In this document: in pieces, positions 36,065 to 48,600 of the stretch
Numbering within the stretch: the first letter of the stretch is position 1
Layout of the letters: every line of letters begins with the position of its first letter
Assembly (NCBI GenBank): GCA_016748015.1
Contig: JAAOMT010000067.1
Location: 62,001-126,000 of the forward strand
Origin: Geosiphon pyriformis
Taxonomy: Eukaryota; Glomeromycota; Glomeromycetes; Archaeosporales; Geosiphonaceae
Length of the DNA: 64,000 bases
Reading direction: 5' to 3'
The notes under the pieces: generated by a model
What the model was told of the DNA's origin: nothing
The model's input: only the letters and a program-made list of their open reading frames with translations
Database searches by the model: none
Position numbers and translations under genes: made by a program

Positions 36065-37063
36065 GGTGATTATTATTATTATTATTATTATTAGTATTGC
36101 TATTATTGTTATTTCGATGTTGTTGGTTAATAGCTTGTGCAGCGGCAAACGCAGTTTCGGCAATGGCCGTTAAAATATCATCGGCTTTAAATGTTGAAGT
36201 AGCCATTTGTTTCGAAGTTTTTGTTGGTCTAGCGGAAAATATATTTGTGCTATTATTCTTTTCATCTTCAGAATTTCCATTTCCGTTCCTTACTCCAGCC
36301 ATAGGACCACTAACTTTTCCGTTCAATTTATCAAAAGATTTTCTTTTCTTAGTACCAGGTTTTTTTGGCTGATAAACGTAATCCGGATGATCTTGCATGT
36401 GTTGTAATTTAATCCTGTCAGCCATTTTCTCCCATTCGAACCTTTCATCTTCAGTTTCTTTCCACCATAATTTTGAAATAACTTTTGAAACTTCAGCATT
36501 TGTTAAAGTTTTATTCATAGCTACTATTTCTGGTTGTTTTGTTTTACGATAAAGGATGAAAGCATTCGGAGGACGTGGAGTTCTCTTTTGACGTTTTTGT
36601 TTTGTTTTTCTTGGGGTTGTTGTGTTGGTGTTGGTGTTATTGGAAGAGGAAGATTTTTTGTTGATTGATTTTGTGTTAGTTGTGTTTTGTAAATTTGTTT
36701 GTGATTGATTAGATTCATGATGAAGAGTTGTGTTTGAATTTACGGTATGAATTTCTGAAGGTGAAATTGATCCGGGAGAATTAGAATTGTGAAAGTAACC
36801 ATTGATTGGATTTGGATTTTCAAATGGGGTGGTTGCCGCAGATACGAACGCATGATTACACATATGATCATGATCCGTAGATGGGATAGAACGATGATGA
36901 TGATGATTATGATTCATTTGATAATTTTGAATAGAATGATGATTTTGAGATCCAATTAATTGAAGAGCGTTATTATCATACATGAATGAGGATTGTATTA
37001 CACCACAACCTCCATCACCATTACCGTTACCATCTCCAAGTTGGGACGAGCATTCAAATTGTA

Positions 37064-37094
<31 letters not shown>

Positions 37095-37358
37095 TGAATC
37101 ATGACTTTTTCCGTTATTCTGGTGATTATGAAAAGGAGAAGGGGGATTGGTGACATGATGATGATGATGATGATTATGATTAGGATTATTAATTAATTGT
37201 GGATTGTTATTGTGATTTGAATTTTGAATCAAGTGATGATGATGTTGTTGTTGTTGTTGTTGTTGTTGGACTACAGTAGTTAAGTTTGTTTCTTGGGTAT
37301 TGTCATTAGAATCAAACATGAGAAGACTACAATATTTTCTTTTGGTCTCCTCGTCCAT
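35217..37358 (-). CDS. MATA-type HMG-box transcription factor, single exon, 713 aa
   Basis: One uninterrupted frame. The HMG box lies at residues about 262-331 (36366-36575): RPPNAFILYRKTKQPEIVAM, then EVSKVISKLWWKETEDERFE and HPDYVYQPKKP, the MATA_HMG pattern of fungal mating-type and sex-determining factors. Basic clusters before (RKTKQKRQKR) and after (KKPGTKKRK) look like nuclear localisation signals and DNA contacts. The rest is low complexity: Q8/H4 at 31-42, H6 near 63, S10 near 90, long N and Q runs near 415-445, typical of activation or condensate-forming segments. It likely binds DNA in the nucleus as a regulator. These fungi carry many such genes, so a mating-type role cannot be assumed. 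The start MDEETKRKYC is the first ATG; an AAT repeat lies 30 bp upstream. Confidence 0.92.
36031..36095. repeat. coding TTG/ATT repeat (poly-Gln and poly-Asn)
   Basis: A TTG run followed by an ATT run on the plus strand, giving CAA (Gln) and AAT (Asn) codons in the HMG gene. Pure codon repeats, so length polymorphism between strains is likely. Confidence 0.9.
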
Positions 37359-37382
37359 TGTTGAAGTTATTTTGTAGTTTGA

Positions 37383-37425
<43 letters not shown>

Positions 37426-37922
37426 GTAATAATAATAGATGAGATCTTTTTTTTAAATTAAAATTGATCTTGTTTTCAAGTTCCAAAGCTAAATATCGTA
37501 ACGTTTTTTTCCGCTTTTGTTCTGTTCAATAGTTAAACAATTTCCGGAGAAATTTCAACAGTTCAGTCAGTCGCTGGTGTCTACCTTTTTATTGTTATTT
37601 TAGTGGATTTTTGAGAATGGAATAGTTGAAAATTTTCAAGTCTCGTGAAATTTGGAGTGTAGATGTGTGAGAAAAAGAAGATTTTGGCTGATAGAGACAG
37701 GGCTGATACTATTAATGGAATTCTAACAAAGGTTTTAAGTAAGATTTGAATATCACGATAATGGTGGTAATTTTCAAATGTTAACGCGTCAGAAGTAGAT
37801 TTGATTGTAATGATGTGGGTGGGTGGGTGAGTGGGTGAGTGGGTGGGTGGGTGGATGGATGGGGTGAGTGGATGAGTGGGGTGGTGAGTGGGGGTGGTGT
37901 GGTAGTGGCCGTGGTGATGATA

Positions 37923-37954
<32 letters not shown>

Positions 37955-38142
37955 GCCAGTAAGGATGTAATAAGGGTTATGTGTGGACCACTTTTTTTTT
38001 TTCAGTTGAGCCGGTAATAAAAAGTTTAATGAATTTTAAATTAATTATAATTGGGCAAGAAGTTAGATCAGGAAAAAAAAAATAGGTAGTGGGCGTTCAA
38101 TAACGGTAATAATTATCAAAAAAAAAAAAAAAAAAAAAAAAT
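37359..38142. promoter_or_regulatory. upstream region of HMG gene: AAT repeat and G-rich tract
   Basis: It holds an AAT/TAA run at 37386-37432 immediately before the start codon. A G-rich tract with repeated GGGT and GAGTGGGT follows at about 37818-37915, then GAT/GGT repeats (37915-37955). Several GGG runs lie a base or a few bases apart on the plus strand, which is the template strand for this gene. No TATA box is assigned. That this is the promoter is inferred from position only. Confidence 0.5.
37818..37957 (+). repeat. G-rich GGGT/GAGT minisatellite, G-quadruplex-prone
   Basis: Tandem GTGGGTGGGTGGGTGAGTGG-type units, then GGATGGATGGGGTGAG and GATGATGGTGGTGG units. It is by far the most G-rich stretch in a window that is otherwise about three-quarters A+T. 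Confidence 0.85.
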
Positions 38143-38921
38143 NNNNNNNNNNNNNNNNNNNNNNNNNNNNNNNNNNNNNNNNNNNNNNNNNNNNNNNNNN
38201 NNNNNNNNNNNNNNNNNNNNNNNNNNNNNNNNNNNNNNNNNNNNNNNNNNNNNNNNNNNNNNNNNNNNNNNNNNNNNNNNNNNNNNNNNNNNNNNNNNNN
38301 NNNNNNNNNNNNNNNNNNNNNNNNNNNNNNNNNNNNNNNNNNNNNNNNNNNNNNNNNNNNNNNNNNNNNNNNNNNNNNNNNNNNNNNNNNNNNNNNNNNN
38401 NNNNNNNNNNNNNNNNNNNNNNNNNNNNNNNNNNNNNNNNNNNNNNNNNNNNNNNNNNNNNNNNNNNNNNNNNNNNNNNNNNNNNNNNNNNNNNNNNNNN
38501 NNNNNNNNNNNNNNNNNNNNNNNNNNNNNNNNNNNNNNNNNNNNNNNNNNNNNNNNNNNNNNNNNNNNNNNNNNNNNNNNNNNNNNNNNNNNNNNNNNNN
38601 NNNNNNNNNNNNNNNNNNNNNNNNNNNNNNNNNNNNNNNNNNNNNNNNNNNNNNNNNNNNNNNNNNNNNNNNNNNNNNNNNNNNNNNNNNNNNNNNNNNN
38701 NNNNNNNNNNNNNNNNNNNNNNNNNNNNNNNNNNNNNNNNNNNNNNNNNNNNNNNNNNNNNNNNNNNNNNNNNNNNNNNNNNNNNNNNNNNNNNNNNNNN
38801 NNNNNNNNNNNNNNNNNNNNNNNNNNNNNNNNNNNNNNNNNNNNNNNNNNNNNNNNNNNNNNNNNNNNNNNNNNNNNNNNNNNNNNNNNNNNNNNNNNNN
38901 NNNNNNNNNNNNNNNNNNNNN
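38143..38921. other. assembly gap (779 N)
   Basis: Ns flanked by a poly-A run on the left and poly-T on the right. Confidence 1.
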
Positions 38922-39247
38922 TTTTTTTTAAGTTTACTCGATAGAGTAGAAAATATATATATATACTACAAATATTAATGCCTGGGAAGAATTACATGTT
39001 CTCTCCATTTTAATAACCTGAATTTGCGTTCTAGAACTACCAGTTCATAGTAGTAGTAGTAGTAGGTAAAAAATAATAATTAACTCGCTCGCACGGATCA
39101 CCTGTCAAAAAAAGAAAATTTAATAACCCACCACCCTGTTACTGCTTATTTAATTGGTGCTGCTACCACTGTTTCTGTCATCTTTTTTGCCTCATTTTTG
39201 AAATATGAGAGATTATAATTTTAATTGTAATTGTAATAGTAAAAGTA

Positions 39248-39278
<31 letters not shown>

Positions 39279-39924
39279 TATATTGAAACCCGTTTTAACA
39301 TTGATATCCTTTTTAGTTTACCATATATTTAAATAGTATCGAAATAATTTTAATATAAAAGGGTTGAAAATATTATTTTATTGTCCTCCAAAAAATGTTG
39401 TTTGTTATTAAGATAAAATTCCTATTGGTTTATTCATAATTTTTTCGTTAATTTCAGATATTCAAAGCTTTATTAGATAAATATTCCGATATTTCATGTG
39501 TTTGAAATAATAATAATAAAACCTTTTTTTTGACCAACGATGATGAAATCTTTAAAAAAATTCTATGAGAAAAATTCTTTTTTCAGAAAAAAAAGGTTTA
39601 GAGTAACTGGTAATTTGCATGAATTGTAAAAAAATAGTTTAGTCTAGTCTATTATAAAAAAAAATGTTTGAATTTCTTGAAATTTATCAATCATTTATTT
39701 ATACAAATATGATGATTTATTTATTTATTTATTTATTAATTTTAAAAAATGATTGATCTTTATTTGATTAAAAAGGTTTTGTGATAAAAAAAATTAATAT
39801 TTACAAATAATAATGATTTTTGTAAATTATTTAAATGACATTTAATATTATAAAAATAAAAGCTTTTCAAATAATAATGATGATAATAATGATAATGATG
39901 ATGAAAATAATAATGATAATGATG

Positions 39925-39988
<64 letters not shown>

Positions 39989-40163
39989 ATAAATTTCAAT
40001 ATAAGTTTATTAATATTGTGTAATTTTTAATATTTGGATTTGATTAATTTATGAACAAAGTTTTTGTTATAATCAATCAATCAATCAATCTTAATAGCTA
40101 TTTCACTATAAATTATATGATTGTATACAAAATCAAAAATTTATAAAGTTACAAAAAATATTG

Positions 40164-40194
<31 letters not shown>

Positions 40195-40527
40195 AAAATA
40201 ATTCATATTAAATTTTTTTTTGTCTTTTAACAAATATTAAAATTATAGTGCATCAATTAAATTTTTTTGGAAAATCAAAAATTTTTATTAATTCGTTCGT
40301 TTGTTTATTTGTTTATTTGTTTGTTTCTCAAAAAAAACCTTTGAATTTCAAATAGGGTTAAAAATCCAGAAATTTACTCGTCATTTTTATCATGTTTTTG
40401 ATCGTGTATTTTTACCAAAAGATTTTGGTTTGTTTTTTTGACATATTTAATTTTTTATCTGTTTAAAATTAAAAGGTAATGATTGACTAAAAAACTTTTT
40501 TTTTTAATGATATCCAGTCTAAAGTAC

Positions 40528-40690
40528 TTTTACTTTTACTTTTTAATTTTGACTTTGACTTTGACTTTAACTTTAACTTTAACTTTGACTTTGATTTTAC
40601 TTTAACTTTAACTTTGACTTTCATTTTTACTTCTACTTTTACTTTGATTTTTACCTCTACTTTTACTTTTACTTTTACTTTTACTTTACA
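40528..40690. repeat. (ACTTTN)n hexanucleotide array
   Basis: About 26 units of ACTTTG, ACTTTA or ACTTTT in alternating blocks (a block of G types, then A, then G, then T types). Variation is almost confined to the sixth base. Confidence 0.9.
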
Positions 40691-41135
40691 ATAAGTAAAA
40701 TTATACTAGATTTTCTATACGAAAAATGTTCTAAAAGTGTTAATAAATCAATAAAATCTTTTTAAGTTCGTTATTTAAAAAATTTAATCTGTTCTTATTT
40801 CTATCATTCTTACTATCCCCCCTTATTTTTTAATTTTCCGAAATTTTCACGCGCTTTAAACAATGTTAGATTGTCGCTTAATCGCTTAATCTACAAGTAT
40901 CTAGAAAGATCTTTAAACAATTAGCCCCGTTAATAACAGGTTTCGGAACGTGTATACCGTAATAAATGAACCAGAAAATTTTTTAAGCTCATTTATTTTT
41001 TTTAAGGGAAATAATGTGTGAAAAAACTTTTGGGTTCTAGAATCATTAATCGTTTACGTATATTAAATACAAACATATATATAATAAATTTTTTTAAAAT
41101 ACAAAAGGTTATAATGTGTATATAAATGATTTTCC

Positions 41136-41166
<31 letters not shown>

Positions 41167-42034
41167 TGTCGTCGTCGTCTTCGTCGTCGTCAACAGAATT
41201 TCAAAATATTTGTATCCATCAATTAATTTCTTGATGATTTTTTATTTTATATCCAAAATTGGTATTAGCGAACCGCTATTCAAGCGAGAATGTGGTACCA
41301 TAATCTTGAAAAAGAAATCATGCTAAATTAAAAAAGCTTTTTTATGAATAAAAATAATCGTAATTTATTGATAATTATTGAATCATGTTTTAAGGTTTTA
41401 TTATCTACTTGACCCAAAGAGATCTTTATGTGCTAACTTTGATATAAATTTTTTATTTTAAAAAAAAACATAAAAACAAAAAATATCGAGACATAATGTT
41501 TTTTCAAAATATTCGGTACGGTGCGGTTCCCGACTTTTAAAAAATCGTGGAAAAAAATTTATTGGCGCAATATTTTTTTCATAAAAGGAAAAATGTTTTG
41601 AAAAAAAAGATTTTAATTGTAATTATTGAAATTACTTCATTGAAACCCAGGAAAGATATAAAGTTTTTTTTTGACAGAATATTTTTTGTTTGCTCAATTT
41701 TTTTTTTAATCGATCATGTATATAATATTATATTATCTATGATATATTATGTATGATATTATGTATGGTATTATGTATTTATGGTTCAAGGAGAAACTCC
41801 AACATTTTCCCCATTATAAGTTTTGCATGAATTAGGAAACTTTTTGATGCAAACTTTTCTTTTCAAATCATGAAAACTTTTTTGGTAACGGTTTTTTTTT
41901 TTTTGATTGAAACCTTCAATATACATAAAATCAAATCTTGCATAAGAAATATATCTTTTTTTAATTCAATTCAATTTAATTTATGAGATATAATTTTCAA
42001 TAATAGATGACACGATAATGAGTTCCACAAGCTT

Positions 42035-42099
42035 TGATGTTGTTGCTGTTATAGTTGTTGTAGTTGTTGTTGTTGTTTTTGTTGTTGTTGTAGTTGTAG

Positions 42100-42160
<61 letters not shown>

Positions 42161-42180
42161 ACTTGTGGTTGTGTTTGTTG
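42035..42180. repeat. (GTT)n microsatellite
   Basis: A long GTT/TTG run with occasional GTA and GTG units. The opposite strand would read as poly-Asn. Confidence 0.95.
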
Positions 42181-43319
42181 TTTGTGGTTGTTATAAAAGT
42201 TGGTATCATCGGATGGATAATTTTTTCACGCGTTTTTGAACAATGATCATTGAATTGTTTGTTATTTATTCATTGGGAAAAAAAATATGGAAACCGTTGA
42301 TGGAAAATTTCAGGCTCGGTGAAACATTTTTTGCATAAATTATGAAATTACATGATGTTATGGAAAAAAAAATTTATGTTGACCATTAATTGATTATATA
42401 ATTTAAATGATTAGGTGAGAATGTTTGATTGTGAAAAAGGATATCGAGCCTTATGAATTCCATGTTTTTTTTTATCTCAAATTATCCCCAAATTAGAGAA
42501 CTTTATACATGTACATTTTTTTTTCGGTAGCATTTAAAAAAAGAATAAATTTTTAAACTGTATTTCAATGAAACTCCAATTCGGAAAGTTCTTTGTGTGG
42601 ACAAAGAAATTGGTCGGTCGGATTCCCAAGTTTTTTGCACCGGAAAATTACTACTTCTAATTATAGTATTCTTTTGATGGATTAACATTTGATTGTTGTT
42701 GTTATTTTTGTTTTTGTTGTTTTTTGTTTTTGTTGTTTTTATTTTTGTTGTTTTTGTTTTTGTTTTTGTGTTTGTGTTTGTGTTTGTTGAAACTTTATAT
42801 ATATGTATATATGATAAATTGAGAAAGTTATAATGTTTCATTATTTACTTTGAGTTCATTAAAACCTTGGATTCATTTTTCTTCACTTTTTGATCAATTT
42901 TGATTAAAATAATAATAAAAGTAATAAAATCACAATTCGTTTTTCTCATTATAAAAAAAAACTTTATTGATGCAAGCATATGTCATTTGCATAAATGATG
43001 ATAAACTTAATATAAAAGTAGACAAACAAATCATTGATCTAATATGACGTATTGACACTATTGTCTATCAATCTCAGTGTTGCATAGGCAAACTTTTTGT
43101 GTGTGTGTGTGTGTGTGTTTGTGTATGTCTCTTTTCGTGAGATTGCGTATAGAAGCTTCGAGAGCTAGAATTATGATAAGAAGCGTGCGAAATTTTAATT
43201 GAATAGCGTCAGATATAAAGATTCTTGATGCATACCATATTTGTTACCAATCTTCACTTTTTGTGACGCTATTTCTTAACAAAAAAGAAATTTTCAATAA
43301 AATGTTTCAGGATGAATCA

Positions 43320-43389
43320 TCATCATCATCATCATTATTATTAATTACTAATTATTATTTATTATTTATTATTTATTATTTATTATTTA

Positions 43390-43470
<81 letters not shown>

Positions 43471-43477
43471 GTTATTA

Positions 43478-43550
<73 letters not shown>

Positions 43551-43580
43551 GCTATTATGTTATTGTTGTTGTTGTTGTTG
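43320..43580. repeat. compound ATC/ATTT/ATT/GTT microsatellite
   Basis: Order: ATC units, TTATTATTTA units, about 55 ATT units with a few GTT interruptions, then GTT units. One of the longest simple repeats in the window. Confidence 0.95.
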
Positions 43581-44209
43581 TTATTGTTGTTATTATGGTT
43601 TTTTTCTTGCACACGAAATTCATTCAAACTTAAAACTTGAACAAATATTACCGATTTTATTACAATTCTCAAATGTTATTCAAAAAAAAATTAAAAAATT
43701 TTGAATTACATAAAATATCTTACAAATAATTCATGGGTCCATACTTAAATCATTATTACCCATAAAAAAATCGATATTTCTTCTTTTCACAATTTTTTTT
43801 CCTATTATTAAAATTTCTTGAAGAAACAAATCTATTAATAGAAACATCGAATTATATATTTTAAAATTATATATATATATTTTAAATTATAAAAACAAAA
43901 TATCTAATTTTGGTAAAAATTTTGTTTTTTTTATTAATATTTTTGGGTAAAAAATATGTTTTAATACAAAAATCTTTTTTAGTTAAAAAAAAAATATATA
44001 TATATATATATATATTTATAATGAACTTAATTTTTTTAATTATATTAAATTCATCAAGTTATTTAATAAAAATTTTATTGCTTTTAACAAAATTTTTAAA
44101 TAATATTTTTTTAAAGCAGTTTTTAATTGTTATTAAAATACTATCTTTGATTTTAATAATAAAAATTTTTTTTTATTTAAAGTAACTAATTAAGATCAGT
44201 TTTAATATA

Positions 44210-44250
<41 letters not shown>

Positions 44251-44568
44251 CACAAAAAGTTTAAAATTTTTTAATAGCAAATTAATATTAAAACTGTTTT
44301 TTTTTTCTATATTATTTTTTATATTTATTCAAATAATTAAAAAACAATCTCTCTTTATTTTTTAATTTAAAGCAATTAATCATTTTAAAATGCCAAAAAA
44401 AGGTTTTTAAAACATTATTTTTATTTTAAAAACTGTTTTTCTTTTATAAAAAATAAAATATTGGTTTTACTTAGGTTTTTTTAATGTTTATATTAATTTT
44501 TTATTACAATTGTACTAATTACAATACTTATTTTGAATTTAGTTATAAATAATAATTTTTTTTATTTA

Positions 44569-44601
<33 letters not shown>

Positions 44602-44711
44602 TAATTAACTTATTAAATTTTACATAATTTTTTTAATTTTAATTGGTTACTAAAAATAATATTTAATTTTTTTATATAAAGTTTATATTTTAAGCTTTTT
44701 TAAATATTATT

Positions 44712-45600
44712 TTAGGTTTTGGGATTTTGGATAATAGTTTGCACTCAAACATTAATTGGCTTAGCTCATCATTAGTGTGGCATCTTGACTTGCACATGAT
44801 AGCTAGTTTTACTAGTAGATCTATTGCTAACACTCGAACATATTTTATGAAGACTTTATATTATCAGCTGCCAGTAGCAGTTCAAAAGCATCTGTATAAC
44901 AGATGTTACTCTAGTGTACTGTGTTTATATTGTGGTAATTTTGAGGTTTCTGATCATGCTTTTTCTTGCATAATTAATAATCCTGTTTATTATCATTTGT
45001 TAGATGCTCATGTGACTGCTTGGGATGTGCTTTTTGGTCTTACTGTCTTCTCTTCAGTTGTTTCTCAAATGTTGTCCTTTTGTATTTCTAATGTTGCAGT
45101 TTACATGGCTGTTTGTAAGAGCTTTGTTTTCAAGAAGTGGCTTTGAGAAGCTGTATTTGTCTTTAAGAGTTCCAAATTAGCTGGTCAAAAGATTGTAAAG
45201 TTTGTGTGTAATTTCTGTCTTGCTTTCAAGGATAAGATTTGGTTGGTTCGTGCTAAGCATTGTGTTTTCATGAAAAAGAATGGGCTAATATTATGTGATG
45301 GTTTAGCTCTGGTTTTGGTTTTTGGGTTGTCTACGGTGCTTTCTACAGATGTGATTAAATTGCTGAGTATTGTTGAAGCATTCAGCATTGGTTTTGGATT
45401 TCATAGATTTAGTTTGTTTTTTTCAGATTTTGGAAACTCAATTTCGGTATATATAAGTGCTTAGTGTTGTTTTAATTGGCCTGAGTAGCTGGTTGCATAT
45501 AAAAAATACATGATTTATACTTAGTTTAGATCAATCATTTGATGTATTGTACTAGGTAGTGTTTGAATCTTACTCATGAAACATAATAAAAAAAATATAT
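44712..45600 (+). mobile_element. LINE 3' end: ORF2 C-terminus and tail
   Basis: A single frame from about 44712 to 45464 (about 250 codons) with one stop, TGA at 45144, encodes the C-terminal part of a LINE reverse-transcriptase protein. Segments: HSNINWLSSSLVWHLDLHM, a zinc-binding CLYCGNFEVSDHAFSC and IWLVRAKHCVFMKKNGLI. It ends YISA and TAG. The 3' tail (45465-45600) shares with the element at 58030-60290 the pattern TACATGATT...CTTAGTTTAGATC and GTACTAGGTAGTGTTTGAAT, ending in an A-rich sequence. Upstream coding sequence is missing, as expected for 5' truncation during target-primed reverse transcription. The stop in WL*EAV fits CGA to TGA. Confidence 0.8.
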
Positions 45601-48600
45601 ATATTATTTTATAAATTAAGTTTATTAAATTACTTTTTTTTTATTTTTAAAATTACAAAATTTTTTATAGTATTTGTGTTTTTTTTGTTTTTATAATTTT
45701 GTATAATGTTTTTTTGGATTTTTTTTAATAAAATCAAAAATATTTTAAGTTTTTTTGGTAAAATTATAAATATTAAGTTAAAATTTATTAGTTTATAGCA
45801 ATATTTTATTGCATATTTTAAGTTTTTTAAATTTATTAATGTTGTTTTTTACTTGTTAATCAATTTTAATAATAAAAAATAGTATTAAATTTTTTGTTTT
45901 TTATTAATTAAAAAAAAAGTTTTTGGCTTTTATAATACTTTAAAAATTAAATTAATCGATTTTTTTTTGGTTGTACAATTTTTAAAATTAGTAATTTGGT
46001 TTTTTAAATAAATAATCAAATTTGTTTTATTTTCTAAATTTTAATACTAATTATTTTTAATAGTTTATTATTATTATTTTTAAATTTAAAAAAAAGCTTT
46101 TAATAAAATAATTATTAAAAATAATACTTTATATAAAAGTTATTATTAATAAAAAAATTTTAAATATTAAAATTGTTATAAATTTAAAAGTTAAATCATC
46201 TAATATTTATTTGTAAAACTTTTATTCCTATTTTTTTCAAGCAAAATTTTAAGTTTATTGCTATATTTAAGATTTTTGTTAATTTATTAAATTTATGTTT
46301 TATATTAAGACTGTTGTTTTTTTATTAATGTTTTTTTTTGGTTTTCTGATTTTTTTGTTAATAAAATTCATATATTTAATTTGGTTTTTTTGAAATTTAA
46401 ATCACAAAATTTATTTAATATTATTGAATTTATAATTACAAAGATTAATTTTTTGGTAAATTTAGTTGTCTTTCTTTTGACTGCTTAAATTAATTATGTT
46501 ATAAATATTAAAATTTATGTTGATTATTAAATTTTATATTAAATATATTGTTAATTTAGCTATTATTGTGTTTAAAGATTTTAATCAATCTAAAAACAGA
46601 CATAATACTTAAAAAACAAATAATTGTAATTTTAAATATTGTAAATTATGTATTATTAATTATAAAAAATAAGATTAAGTTTAATAAAAATATAAATAAA
46701 AAATAATTACAAAAACTTGTTAAATGTTTTAATTTTAAAAAATAAATATTTAATTATTAATATAAGTTTAAATAATTAATTATGTATTATAAAAAACATA
46801 AATTAAATCTATTGTTTAACTTTTAAAAATAAACACAATATAAATTTTTAGTAAAATTATACTTAGTTAAAACATAATAAAAAATAAATACTTATTTATT
46901 TTTTAAATCAATAATATTTAATGTTTTTATTTTATTAAAATAATTAGCAAATATTTATTTATTATAAATATTTTAAATTTATTTTTGTTAATTATAATGA
47001 TTAACAATTAAAAATAATTTTTTAAATTAAAAACATTTATAAAATAAAATTTTTTTATTTTATTATTCAAATTATATTAGGTAGTATTTGAACCTCACTC
47101 ATTAAATATAATATTCAAAAAAAAATTATTAAACATAATCTTTTTATAATATATTAGTTTTGATAATAGTTTTATTGAATGGTTTTTTAAATTTAAAAAA
47201 TTAATTATTAATTTTAATGTTTATATAATCAAAAAAAAATGCTTTTTTAATAATTAAAAACTAAAAATAGGTTTAAATATTAATATAATTTTAAATAAAA
47301 ATTTAATGTTATTATAATATTATATTAATTTAATAAAATATTTTTAATGTTTGTATAAGATTAAATTTAAATATTATATAAAATTATTATAATATATAAA
47401 ATCAATTTTATAAATATTTTAATTGCTATTTTTTTCCAAAAAAACAAAAAAATTTGAAGATTAAAGGATATTTATATCGTTAATAAGAATAATATAACTG
47501 TTATAATTATATATTTAATGTTAGTACTTTTATAATTTAACAATAAATATCAATTGTATTTTTTATTAAATATTAATTTTATATACTTTACAAAAACCAA
47601 TAATATATAAATTAAAAAAAATCTCAAATATATGAGTAATTTAAAATTATTATTATAAACTTATAATAAAAAATAATTCTAATTTTAAATCAATTTTATA
47701 GTTTTAAAGTTTTATTTACATATTTTTAAAAAGAAATTAATAATTTAGTAATTGTATATTAATAATTTGGTTAATAATTAGGATAATAATTAAATTAATA
47801 ACTTATTTTAAAATAAAATAATTAATATAAATAATCTTTATAATATTTATATAACTAAAATCTAAAAATATTAATTGTAATAATATTATATAATAAACAT
47901 AAATTTAAAAATATGAATAAAATCACAATAATAATAAATAAATAAAAAATTTATTAAATATTATTATTAACTAAAATTTAGGCCATAATTATTACAAAAA
48001 TTAAAATTATTTTATTTTATTTAAATAATTTTTAATATAATGTTTTAATTTTATATTAAATTAGCATAAATACTATAATTAAAATATATAAAATTTTAAA
48101 CTTTAAATACAAAAACAATTAAGCAATTTAGACTAAATTTAAATTGTTTAAACAAAAATTCATATATTTTAAATAGATTTTAAATAGTTTAAATAAAGTT
48201 TAATTAGTTAAATTAAAATTAATTAAAGTTTTTTAAAAATAATAAATAGTTTAATAAAATTTATTGTTTTAAAAATTTAGCGAAAATTTCAAAAAAATAA
48301 AAGCTTAAGAACATAAAATAATATAATAAAAATTTATATAAAAAATAGCTTTTATTAAAAAAATGTATTTTATAATAAATATTCAACAAAAATAATAACT
48401 TATATTTAAAATAAAAACTTTAAATTTACAAAAAACTAATTTTTAATATTTTTTTAACAAATCTAATAAAATTTACAATATATTATTTATTTTAAAATAC
48501 CAAATTTAAGATAAATATTATTTTTATTGCTTAAAAAAAATTGATTTTAAAATTTATAAAAATTATAATAATTTATTATTATGTTTATATTTCAAAAAAA

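Larger units (their letters stand above)
38922..44711. other. gene-free, microsatellite-dense stretch
   Basis: No credible gene. Main repeats: AAT near 39248-39276 and 39928-39988, AAT near 40165-40192, a hexamer array at 40528-40690, ATT/GTC near 41136-41200, GTT at 42035-42180 and 42690-42785, GT at 43098-43118, ATT at 43320-43550, ATT near 44209-44250, AAT near 44570-44600. Open frames encoding poly-Tyr, Ile, Val, Asn or Leu all come from these repeats. Confidence 0.7.

Noticed and set aside
36097-36407. Plus-strand hydrophobic frames of 66-91 codons
   Set aside because: Antisense shadows of the HMG gene.
43263-43640. 125-codon poly-Tyr/Leu frame, and similar poly-Tyr, poly-Ile, poly-Val and poly-Asn frames at 39760-40023 and 41997-42239
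   Set aside because: They are frame readings of ATT, AAT and GTT repeats with no independent coding evidence.
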